DNA of 64,000 bases from Cololabis saira (lineage: Eukaryota; Chordata; Actinopteri; Beloniformes; Belonidae): assembly GCF_033807715.1 (NCBI RefSeq), contig NC_084610.1, forward strand, positions 4,583,769 to 4,647,768, given 5' to 3'. Below are positions 1-10,379 of this stretch, piece by piece. The notes under the pieces are model-generated. The model saw only the letters and a list, made by a program, of their open reading frames with translations, had not been told where the DNA came from and made no database searches. Positions within the stretch are counted from its first letter, which is position 1; each line of letters starts with the position of its first letter. The position numbers and the translations under genes are program-made.

Positions 1-190
1 AACGACACAGATTTGAGTCTTTCCTGTTTGTCCTTTTTCCCTTTTTTTTTGGATGTGTTTGTGGGGACGCCACCTGGAGGGGGGGGGGTTACAACTTTTG
101 TAAGAAATGCATAACTAATGATGGCGATGTTTTTTATATGGAAAAATGATAAATAAAGTTGTTAAAAAATAATAAAAAAAAAAAAAGAGA
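1..190 (+). repeat. Possible LINE-type 3' tail
   Basis: The stretch ends in AATAAAG followed by an A-rich tail (about 150-200), the usual look of a retrotransposon 3' end. No reverse-transcriptase coding sequence is in the window to confirm it. The following 200-1590 bp, including a G-rich stretch at 250-480, hold no recognised gene. Confidence 0.3.
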
Positions 191-1589
191 AAAAGAAAAT
201 GCAGTCAGACACACACAAACTTATAATCAGGAAAGTTAGATGTATTTGACTGGGATGGAGGAGGGCTGGCTGTTGATCGTGGAGGTGTTTAGGCCCTATT
301 GTGCCGGAGGGGTCTTGGGGGGCCCTGGTGGACCTGGTTGTTGGTGTGTCTGATGTCAGGGCCTCGCCTGCACCGAGGACCTCAAGGGGCTTATGTGGGG
401 CCGGGGCCCACCTGGTGGTGGATTTGGTGTTTGGGGGGCTTTAGGGTGGGATGGTGTGTTGGCTTGTTGCTAGTTGGTGTATAATCGTCAGGTGATGCCG
501 TGCGGATTGTGCTCGTTTGTCACCACTGCTGTGATTGATGCAGGCATCTTGTTGGCCGTTCTTCCTTCCTTCCCCCCTCTCCCTCTCCGCTATCCTCTCC
601 TCCATTATCTGCTGGCGATTCAGTTTCAATTTTATTTGAAAGAATATTGGATTATTCTTGAGAAGCCATCTTCTGTACCTTCACCCATGAAAACAATGCC
701 CAAAGTGAAACGAAAACAAAGAGCAAAGCTGAACATGCAGCATTAGGTGAAGAGGTGAAGGATGTAGAGGAAAAGAGAAATGGAGAGCAGGAAACCATTT
801 TTTCTCACCAAGATCATTGTGGGGAGTTTGAGATTCCTGGGGAGGAAAAGAGATGAGACGAGGAAACACTGGGAGGGTCGACGTTCCCAAGATGCAGCTC
901 CAGGATTGTGTTTCAGAGCCCAGCTCCCCTCTACGAGGATTTGGGATGACGTGAGCAGACGTGTAGACGGACCAGCAGAAGCGGAGGAGAGCTGCAGTCC
1001 GGGACACCTGTGACAGTGGTTGCCAGGCAACAAGCACCACCCCAACGAAGCCCTGGGGATTTCTGGAGGTTTCTTTGTTCAGCTTTAAAGTTTGAACACC
1101 AACTTTGATCCCATTTCTGATGTGTTTTTTTTTTAATTCTATAAATTATGTTGCACATTTGATTTTTCCATCTGTTTTTTTTTTTTTTTTTTTAAATCAG
1201 GAACTACTGGTAGGTTTCTCTTTGGACCGTACCAGCTGACTGGGAATGACCACCTTTATTTTCTCCGGTTGTTAAATTTCACTCTTCAAAACGGTAGAAG
1301 TAATTCTGAATTTTATTTGTGTTTCAGTGCTGCATGGTTGAATTTTAACTAAAAGGATGGATACATTTACATTGTCTTTGTGCACAATATTTCTATACTC
1401 TATAATATTAAATATTAGAAATGTTTTAAAACCCATGCAGAACCGCAGATGAGCAGCAACATTTGACTTGTTAAAGTGCAAAAAAGAAAAGATAGATAGG
1501 TTTTAAGTTGTCTTTTGGAGATATCTATCTCTTCACTCAAGCATTTAAGCATGAGATATCCGGGTGACAAACCGCGCTTTAGTTGCCAC

Positions 1590-1978
1590 TTTATCTATAT
1601 ATCATTGATTTTTACTGTCTGCATTACTTTTATACTTTTAAATGTTTTTATATGATCATTTTTATCTTGTACTTATTTGATATTTTTATCTTTTTATTTT
1701 TCATTTGCCTACGGCTCAGTGCAGTATTTTTACCTTTTTATATTCAACATTGCTTTTATCCTATCTTAGTAGTTGTTCTGTGGAGGAATTTGGAACTGAA
1801 TTTTGTCAGGGTTATGTATTATATCACTGCACTTAAATAATTGTGTTTTTTTGTTTTTATTTGCTGTTGTTTGTTTCTCTATTTCTCATTGTTCTTGACA
1901 TGTTTGTATTGTGACTGTGAAGCACTTTGAGCTGCGATTTTCGTATGAAAGGTGCTATAGAAATAAAGTTTATTATAA
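1590..1978 (+). repeat. LINE 3' tail
   Basis: A T-rich stretch ends with GAAGCACTTTGAGCTG...GGTGCTATAGAAATAAAGTTTATT. This 'cactttgagctgc...aaaggtgctata-aataaag' ending recurs throughout teleost genomes at the 3' ends of LINEs and related SINEs. The copy is 5'-truncated and has no coding capacity. Confidence 0.5.
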
Positions 1979-2390
1979 AAGAAAATAATTTGGGCAGAAC
2001 CAAGTACTCCCATGATTCAACACACAATTGACAGCTTGCGCCGTCAGCCAACCTCACGCTTGTCTTCTGAGTCCAGGGTTGACTCAGTGGGGGCTCAGGT
2101 CCGGTCCTGAGGCTGAAACCTAAAGCATCAGCCCTCACCTTTCTGTTGGACACGGGTGTGAGGCAGATCCTCTGACCGGTTACCAGAAGTCTTGTGGTTT
2201 GTTCAGACGCAGTTCTGTGAACCTTTTTAGAGGAGGATTTCTCCTGGGCATCTCTGCTCTATCAGTACAGTCGACCAGGCTTGTAGGGTCTCAGATGTTA
2301 CAAGAAGATTGTTTTCATCTCCATCTTTCCATGTGTGAATAATCTCAGTACTGTATGAACTCAAATTAGTTTTTTTTTAATTAGTGTATA

Positions 2391-3028
2391 TGGGTCAATG
2401 ACGAATAAGGATTTTCAACAGGTCAATTTTAAAATAATAAAAAAAGAATATCTATTGCAGTAGTTCAAACATTAAGAATGTTGTGTACACATAAATTCAT
2501 ATAAAAACTTTAAATTGAGTTTTTTGTGAAGATGAATTGGTACTAGCCCTAAAAAAGCTAATGTGGTGCAACCATGATTCATATTAAAATAAATTAATTT
2601 CCTTAACATCTTGACATCTTTTTTTTACAAGTTTTCAGTATTACATGATATTTCATAAAATGGACATCAGTCAAACTTTTTTTGTATATTATGATGGAAA
2701 TATAAATACAAATGTGTTGCAACCTTACACACTACAAGACACTTCAGAAATCATGCCAGATAGGGCAGAAGATTGATTTAAAAACATTTAGAGTGATTTC
2801 AAAAAAGGTTTTTAAAACAAGAGTCATGGTCAGACGGTCGCACCACATGACATTTTGACGCTTAAAACAACAAAATCTCAAATAACTAGTATCTTTTGTA
2901 AAATTCAAGTGAGTCCATATGTGGGACCAGTAGGTCATATATATGATATTTTTTTATCCATTTAAACCTTTTTTGAATTGAAAAGAAATCTGTTCATCAG
3001 AAAATATAGGCGTCACGTCATTGACCCA
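2391..3028. mobile_element. MITE with TGGGTCAATGACG terminal inverted repeats
   Basis: The left end reads TGGGTCAATGACG and the right end CGTCATTGACCCA. Both are flanked by TA (2389-2390 and 3029-3030), as for Tc1/mariner-class insertions. The interior is AT-rich and non-coding. The right TA is also the left TA of the next MITE. Confidence 0.65.
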
Positions 3029-3241
3029 TACAGGACTGTCTCAGAAAATTAGAATATTGTGATAAAGTTCTTTTTTTTCTGTAATGCAATTAAAAAAACT
3101 AAAATGTCATACATTCTGGATTCATTACAAATCAACTGAAATATTGCAAGCCTTATTAATGAATCCAGAATCTATGACATTTTTGCATTACAGAAAATAA
3201 AGGACGATCACAATATTCAAATTTTCTGAGACAGTCCTGTA
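3029..3241. mobile_element. CAGGACTGTCTC MITE, copy 1 (internally deleted)
   Basis: The terminal inverted repeats read CAGGACTGTCTCAGAAAATT and are flanked by TA, indicating a Tc1/mariner-type miniature element. At 213 bp this copy lacks the long central palindrome seen in copies 2 and 3. Confidence 0.75.
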
Positions 3242-3583
3242 CATATTTTACCATAACCTATTGATTTGCAGCAATAGCTGCTCCTCCAATACCATTACTT
3301 ATATCTTCTCCTCTTAGCGTTTTGTCTACAGATAAGTGAATCCTCTGGACTTCCAAACAAAAGGTCTAGAGCTCTGATGATCAGCAGGACCTGACTGCAG
3401 CTTTCCCTCTTAAATCCTACCATACTAGTAAAGGGTACTTAATATTGCCCAAATTATTTTTTTTCCCTTTTTGGATTTGTTTTTTTTGTCAGTGACCTTT
3501 TGAAAAAAATGTTAATGATTGTTTAACACACACAAACACAAACACCATAAACTTACTACGCGCCACACGTACAGCTCAAATAC

Positions 3584-3793
3584 CTTCAGGATGCCTTTCC
3601 CGTGCCTGGGATCATTTCCTCCGTGGTTTTCTTCCGGTCGGCTGCAGGATTCTGCAGCCAGGAGCCAGTACTCGGTCCCGCAGGAGAGCAGCATGAACAG
3701 AAACCCCGCCGCCCCGAAGAACAAAGCCAAGAAGAGCAGCACCTTCGACCTGTCGGTGGGGGTCATGCTCTGCTCCACCGCCCCTTTATTCAT
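3584..3793 (-). CDS. TMEM182-like membrane protein, first coding exon (partial gene)
   Basis: The exon encodes 70 residues from ATG at 3793. A short charged N-terminus (about residues 1-16) is followed by a strongly hydrophobic segment (about 18-38) and then the motif TEYWLLAAESCS. The hydrophobic helix followed by a D/E-YWLLA motif and a Cys-containing extracellular loop is the pattern I know from the start of TMEM182, a claudin-superfamily four-pass protein of muscle. Two donors are possible: AAG|GTATTT at 3584 (phase 0) and a stronger GTAAGT near 3555. No matching exons 2 onward were seen between 1 and 3500, so the rest probably lies beyond the left edge. An alternative start is the Met at residue 10. 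The gene begins about 230 bp beyond the likely actr3 polyadenylation signal, on the same strand. Family assignment rests on one exon; another claudin-superfamily member is possible. Confidence 0.55.
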
Positions 3794-4005
3794 GCTGCGT
3801 CCTTAAAACTCGCTGTTGAAAAACATGAAGCGGGCTGCGCGTAGCTGCTGAAAGCACGTCTGGTGCAACCGATCAGCTTCATGAAGGCGTCGAGTGAAAA
3901 TAAACATGTGCATCCCCGAGCTGAGCAGGGATACGGTTACAGGGGGGTCATTTAATGGTAAAAATAGGCGCCAAGACATTCCCTCCCGCCCAAATATAAC
4001 CCAGA
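3794..4005 (-). promoter_or_regulatory. Candidate compact promoter of the TMEM182-like gene
   Basis: Only about 230 bp separate the ATG from the probable actr3 polyadenylation signal, so the promoter must sit here or overlap actr3. Within about 40 bp are a MEF2-like site (GTAAAAATAG, 3958-3967, one mismatch), an M-CAT/TEAD core (CATTCC, 3977-3982) and a CArG-like A/T box (CCAAATATAA, 3990-3999, lacking the final GG). Such a cluster is typical of muscle promoters and fits a muscle gene such as TMEM182. The motifs are seen; promoter function is inferred. Confidence 0.35.
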
Positions 4006-4024
4006 ACACAAACATCACAACCGT

Positions 4025-4872
4025 AGAAATACGTCCTTGGCATTTATTGGAATGCCGGCATTGAAATCCAGATTTCGTACAGTACAAAGCTGTCCAGAGT
4101 TACTGAGATCTAGGCAACAGTGATGGTCCGACAACAGTCACTCAAATTCACGTTCATATATTAATTAACACGACTTTTTTCTTCCCCAGACGGGTTGTTC
4201 AAGAGGTGATTCATACAAATTACAAAATATAAGTCAGAGGAAAGCGGTAACAGTCACAATGCTGCAGGAGAAAACCTGAGAAACATCATCTGAGCTAAAT
4301 TATATTTATAAGAAAAGTCCAAGTGCTGATGGGGGGGTTATTTCTATTATTATTATTTTTTTAACTCACAAAAAGGGAAGTGGAATGGTCAGCACGACTC
4401 ATGTTTGCACCGATTGATGGCTTCATGATCAAATTGGAGTTTTAATCACTGGAATTTGAAGAGTATTTTTGATATAAGCACTAGAAACAACCGCCAGCGT
4501 TTTTTTCTTTTTTTTTTTTTTTTTAAGAGTACATACATACAGCAAGAAACCCAACCCATATACAGAGCATTTATACAGGACACGTTGATTAATTACAACC
4601 CTGTGAGAATCCATAAGTACATTAACGAGGCACGCAGAAAGTAAAGATTTATCACCTATTATTAACCTACTTGCAGTAAACATTTTGTCTCAGGACGCTT
4701 TGGGCCGAGTCACCTCTCTCCTCTAAATTGCGAGGATGCTCTTCTGGAGCTAGTTTGGTCCACCGTGGCTCTGTCCGGGTCTGTCGGAGCATCCGTGCAA
4801 AGGCTCGCTGTAACTTCCTCCGCTCGTGTCTTGGTTCCCCGTCGGGCCTCTGCTGAGCGAGCTCCGCCGCGC
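4025..4872 (-). other. actr3: actr3 3' UTR with polyadenylation signal
   Basis: The first clear AATAAA downstream of the actr3 stop is at 4043-4048 (read as TTTATT on the plus strand), giving a 3' UTR of about 850 nt. A T-rich plus-strand run at 4501-4524 becomes an A-rich stretch in the transcript. The sequence is otherwise non-repetitive. The exact cleavage site is inferred. Confidence 0.5.
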
Positions 4873-7800
4873 CTAAGACATGACTCCGAACACGGGGTTG
4901 TGGCGGCAGATGCTCGGCCCGATCTCCTCGTAGTCTTTCTTGGTGTGGCACACCTGGTAGAACTCGGGCTGCGGAAGCGGAGAGACCCAGACCGTTAGCT
5001 TGGGTTTTTCACGCGTCTATGAACGTAAAACGGCGGCGAGGACGGAAACACTCACAGTGGATGCCAGCATCGATCCTCCGAACCACACGGCGTATCGCTG
5101 CATGTGATGAGTGATGACCTGCACGTCGATGGGCTTGGGCTGCACACAGAAACAACTCTCAAACAAAACTGACTTTTACTTGGAAATGAGCTCCGTCTCC
5201 CCGTCCGCCACCTCAGTTCCCCACCTTTAACTTCCCGCCGCTGAGCTCCTCGCTCATTTTCAGCCGCGCGTCCACGGTCCTCTTGAGGTCTCTCTGCATG
5301 CGCCGGCCGAAGTCCCGGAACATGGTGGAGCCTCCGGAGAGCACGATGTTCTGAGACGGGAACCAGAAACACAAATTGATAAACCTCCGGGCAACGTTTC
5401 AAGACTGTAAATAGATGATTCAGGTCCCGAGGTGGCCACCGGCCCAAAATGTTATTGATTTGAAGTTTAAAAATTATACAAAAAAGAGAAATGGGACCAT
5501 CGGTTCCTACCAACGCTCTGTGTCGCATATATTATTATTTTTTATCAAAGTTTTTTTCTGCCAAAGTTTGAGCGTACGCCTGGGAGTCTTCAAGTCATTT
5601 GGCTGTTCACATCACATGACTCACGGACAGAGCTGGGTAGTAACGAGTTACATTTACTCCGTTACATTTACTTGAGTAAGTTTTGGGAAATGTTGTACTT
5701 TTAGGAGTAGTTTTGAATCACTATACGTTTTACTTTTACTTGAGTAGATTTGTGAAGGAGAAACTGTTCCTCTTACTCCGCTACATTAGGCTACGTTGAG
5801 CTGTTACTTTTCTTTTATCCCTTTTATCCGCGTACGAGTCAATCTCCTGACATCACTGAGTGATTCTTTGGGAAAAATGTTTGTTTTTGCATGTTTTGTC
5901 ACATTTACACAGACTCAAACACACACAGAGTTTCTATGAGTTCATGTTTGTTCTAGTTCTGCCTGGTTAAAAAAGAAAAGTACAAAGGCTTGAAATGTTG
6001 TGCTACTTGTGCTTGATTTATTTTTTTATTCTGTTATTTATATTATTTTATTTATTTTATTATTTATTAAAGTACTTGGATTTACTTTAAGATTATTTTA
6101 ATTTAAGCTATTTTTTTATTAATTTTAATTTATTTTATTGATTTAATTTGCCTGAAGATGATTATTTTGTACTTTTGTCTGTTTGAATGGTTGTGTTAAA
6201 AAAATAAATCAGTCGTTACTCAACAGTTACTCAGTACTTGAGTAGTTTTTTCACCAAGTACTTTTTTACTTTTACTCAAGTCATTATTTGGATGACTACT
6301 TTTTACTTCTACTTGAGTCATATTATTCTGAAGTAACAGTACTTTTACTTGAGTATAATTTTTGGCTACTCTACCCACCTCTGCTCACGGAGGATCTGAC
6401 TGTCTGGTCACCCAGCGGGTCTGAAAACTACATTTTACTCACCTAAACACTTAAAAATGAGGCACAACACAGCTGATCGTTTGAAACTGAAGTGAGAGGA
6501 AGCCGTTTGCTTCGATTTGTTCAGAAATCGGGGCAACGTGGGTAAAAGAACAGACGTTTATAGCCGAGTTAGTGATACAAAGGAAGTCAAAGGTGAGTGA
6601 AAACGCCGGCCTCCTGCTCGTGTTGGACCCAGAATGGGGATTTCCCCGACCGCTCGCTTATTTTCCAAATCGGACTAAAGTAAAGACTCAGCGACAAAAT
6701 AATGGCCAGGTCTCAAATCCAGACTGGTCCATTTGCAGCCGTTAATTTAGGTTTAAAGACTAGACAAAGTATTGATGGAAAGAAAAAAAGACACTGGTGA
6801 GAAGCCAAGCAATGAAGTGACTTTATCGTCACGCCTAAAACCCAACTCTGGAAACTCTGACTTCAGTCTGCTGGATTTGGTACCTGAACGCAGCGGATTT
6901 AAAACAGAACTTTTGGTGATGTTGAAGCTGCGTCAAAGTTTTCTTTTTGTTTTTCATGACAATCATTTGTGCAGGTGCGGCGTCGCAGCATCACAGTTCA
7001 CCGAAGATAAAACTCCAGAGTTGTGTTTATCATCCCTGAAAACATTTCCATGAAACAAGACGTTTTATTGCAAACTTTTGTTTCTTGTTCCTCTGTTCCT
7101 CTATTTAACCTCCACGGTTCCTCTCAGCTGCCATTACTTAGCTACATAAAAACAGGGAGGAAACGGCTTGAAATGACTTTCCTCTTTTTGCGAGTGTCAC
7201 TTATTTGTCAGCGTGTGACAGCTGACTGTGACAAACGGTTATTTATAAAGCTTTTCATTCGTTTCTTCGCTCCTCCTGCCTTTTTGTGAACACAGCCATC
7301 AATAAACCTCATCCCTGACAACCTAATAAAGGTCTGAAACCCCAAACACATTAGACGTGTCGTGTGTACCTTGTACAGCGGACGCCTGACGTCGATGGGA
7401 CAGTTCTGGATCACTTCATCCACCACCTCTGAGATCGGCTGGGTGAAGTCGGGGTTGGCGAACTGCACGAAATACAAAAGTGAAGTGAAACATGCGCGTG
7501 GGCGACTGCTGAAACCACATGTGAGCACTGAAACCCGCCGTACCTCAGGGTGGAAGAAGATCTCGGGTCCGAGGAAGCGCTCGTAACCGACGTCGATGGT
7601 GAACTCCTTCTTGCTGATGGCGTTGATGCCCGTGTACTGTTTGATCCACTTGGAGCCGTCTGTGTCGTACTTGCTGAACTCTTTGACCAGATCAGGGCAG
7701 ACGTAGCTGTATCGCTCCTAAAAACAAAACATTACAGAGATTTTACTGAATGCTCCTGCAAAAGTGATGAAATGACCACAAGAAAATGCTTGAGAGATAT

Positions 7801-10343
7801 GGCGATCATATACAGGACTGTCTCCGAAAATTAGAATATTGTGATAAAGTCCTTTTATTTTCTGTAATGCAAAAATGTCATACATTCTGGATTCATTACA
7901 AATCAACTGAAATATTGCAAGCCTTTTATTATTTTAATATTGCTGATCATGGTTTACAGCTTAAGAAAACTCAAATATCCTATCTCAAAAAATTTGAATA
8001 TTCTGGGAATCTTAATCTTAAACTGTAAACCATAATCAGCAATATTAAAATAATAAAAGGCTTGCAATATTTCAGTTGATTTGTAATGAATCCAGAATGT
8101 ATGACATTTTTGTTTTTTTAAATTGCATTACAGAAGATAAAGAACTTTATCACAATATTCTAATTTTCTGAGAGAGTCCTGCATGTGTCCATTTCAAATG
8201 CTCATGTGCTGCCCCCTGGTGGCCACACAGATGAATACATGAGAGAAGCGACTGAAGATGCTTCCTTTTAAAGACCTCTTACTGCAGATTTCATGACAAA
8301 ACAACTACTAAAGACCAGCTGGGCAGTCAAACATCAAACACACCCACCTTGACGGCTTTGGCCGTCTCCAGCGACTGCTCCGGAGGGATCCCCACCTCCC
8401 GCTCCCTCAGCAGCTGCTGGATGAAGTAGGTGATGTCTCTCCCGGCGATGGGGATGTGCTTGATACAGCTGCCGATGACGTAGCCTTCAGCCTGGAGAGC
8501 AAACGGGCCAACAGTTCAGGGCCAAAACTAGGGTCAGGGGTCGGAGAGTGGGCTTTGAAATGACAACCCACCACTGGAATGACGTGCGTGACTCCGTCCC
8601 CGCTGTCGATCACGGTGCCGGTCAGCGTTCGCTCCCCCACCTGTCTGGATGTCCAGGAGGCAGCCAGCGCCAGCACAGCCTGATGCACAGTTACATTCAA
8701 AACATCATCATCAGAAAAGACTAACGAAGCCACATCTACACACAGAAAGATTCTGTTTCAACATCTAAAAAGGATTCAGTGACAAACTGAGAACTGCTAC
8801 AGTAAAGAGACGATAGAAACCTGAAAAGAAGAAGTGAAGATGAGGCAGGTTGATTTAGCACAACTAGAACCCACAATCAGCTCAGAGACAGTTTATGTTC
8901 CAGGTTTTACAAAAACCTGCTACTAAAGGGTCAAAAGTAACATTTAAACATGTTGATTAATCCTAGAGCAGGGGTCGGCAACCCGCCGCTCTAGAGCTGC
9001 ATGCGGAAATTGATGGGGGAGGGAAATATATTTTTGTTTTAATAGGAGGACAAACATGACAAACATTCTGAACGTTTTTCAATGCTGTAAAAATGTGTAG
9101 AATAAATATTATATTTCAACATTTCTGTTAACGAAGATTTGCATGGAAGAGTATCAGGGCCATGCAGGAGAAAAAAATATTTGAGTAGGGGAAGATTTTT
9201 TTTTTATTGTGCACTTCGAGAAAAAAAGTCAAAATGTCGAGATTAATGTTGAAATACAATTTCAAGAATAAAGTAAAAACTTTGCATTTTTTCTCAATTT
9301 TTTCTCAACATTTCAACTTTTTTCTCGACATTTTGACTTTTTTCTCAACATTGACTTTTTTCACGAAATGTTGACTTTTTTCTCGAAGTGCATAATGAAA
9401 AAAAAATCTTCCTCCTCTAAAATATTATTTTTATTTTTCTCCTGCCTGGCCCTAATACTCTTCCATAGATTTGCGTAACAAAAAGAGTCGTGTGGAAAGA
9501 CATTAGCATTTTTTGGTCCAACATGGCTCTTTCAACATTTTGGGTTGCCGACCCCTGGTCTAGCTCCTACGGTTGACCCCTGGGGAACCTCAACAACAGC
9601 CCCCCATAGAAACCCCTAGTGTTTGGAGGTGGAGACCTGCAACGAACTGACCTGCACAGCGATGTAGAGTCCGGGGACATTGAAGGACTCGAACATGATC
9701 TCGGCGGTGTACTCTCTGTTCTCAGGCGTGTTGAGGGGAGGCTCCGTCTGGAAACATCACAGACGGACAGACAACTGACGCTCTGCACTCAAGATTATGG
9801 AAACAACTCTAGAGGATGTCGGAGAGGGTTTATCAATTCTGTTTGCACAAGCTACGACTTCTACAGAAGTTCTGCAGCTGAAAATCAGCCGATACGATGG
9901 AGTTTGCTTCAGAGCACTTTAAGCATTTTTAAATTATTTTCAAGGATACACAGATGGATTCTGACTCAAGCTACCAAGGAGCATTAATTTATCCCACATT
10001 CAACAGGATCCCCGGTCTCACCAGCAGGAAGTAATGGTCTTCAGGCTCTGCCCGCAGGTACTTGAAGATGATCTGCTCCATAAACCTCTCCATCAAGTCC
10101 CAGTCCTCCACGATCCCGTGACGGATGGGCCACTGTGGATGAGAACACACCGTGACCCCCGGGTCTCGTCTAACGGAGAGACAACTCCCATCTGCTGCCC
10201 CGTCCACCAACCTTTGTTGAATACGACGGCTTGTCGATGGCTTCGTCTCCGATGAAGAAGTCCAGATCGTCAACTCCCTTCATCATCCTGCGCTGCGCCT
10301 GGTCTCCAACCTTGGCAGACTCTTTGATCGCAATACCTGGACA

Positions 10344-10379
<36 letters not shown>

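Noticed and set aside
9567..9987. 122-codon plus-strand ORF
   Set aside because: Antisense shadow of actr3 exon 5 and neighbouring intron.
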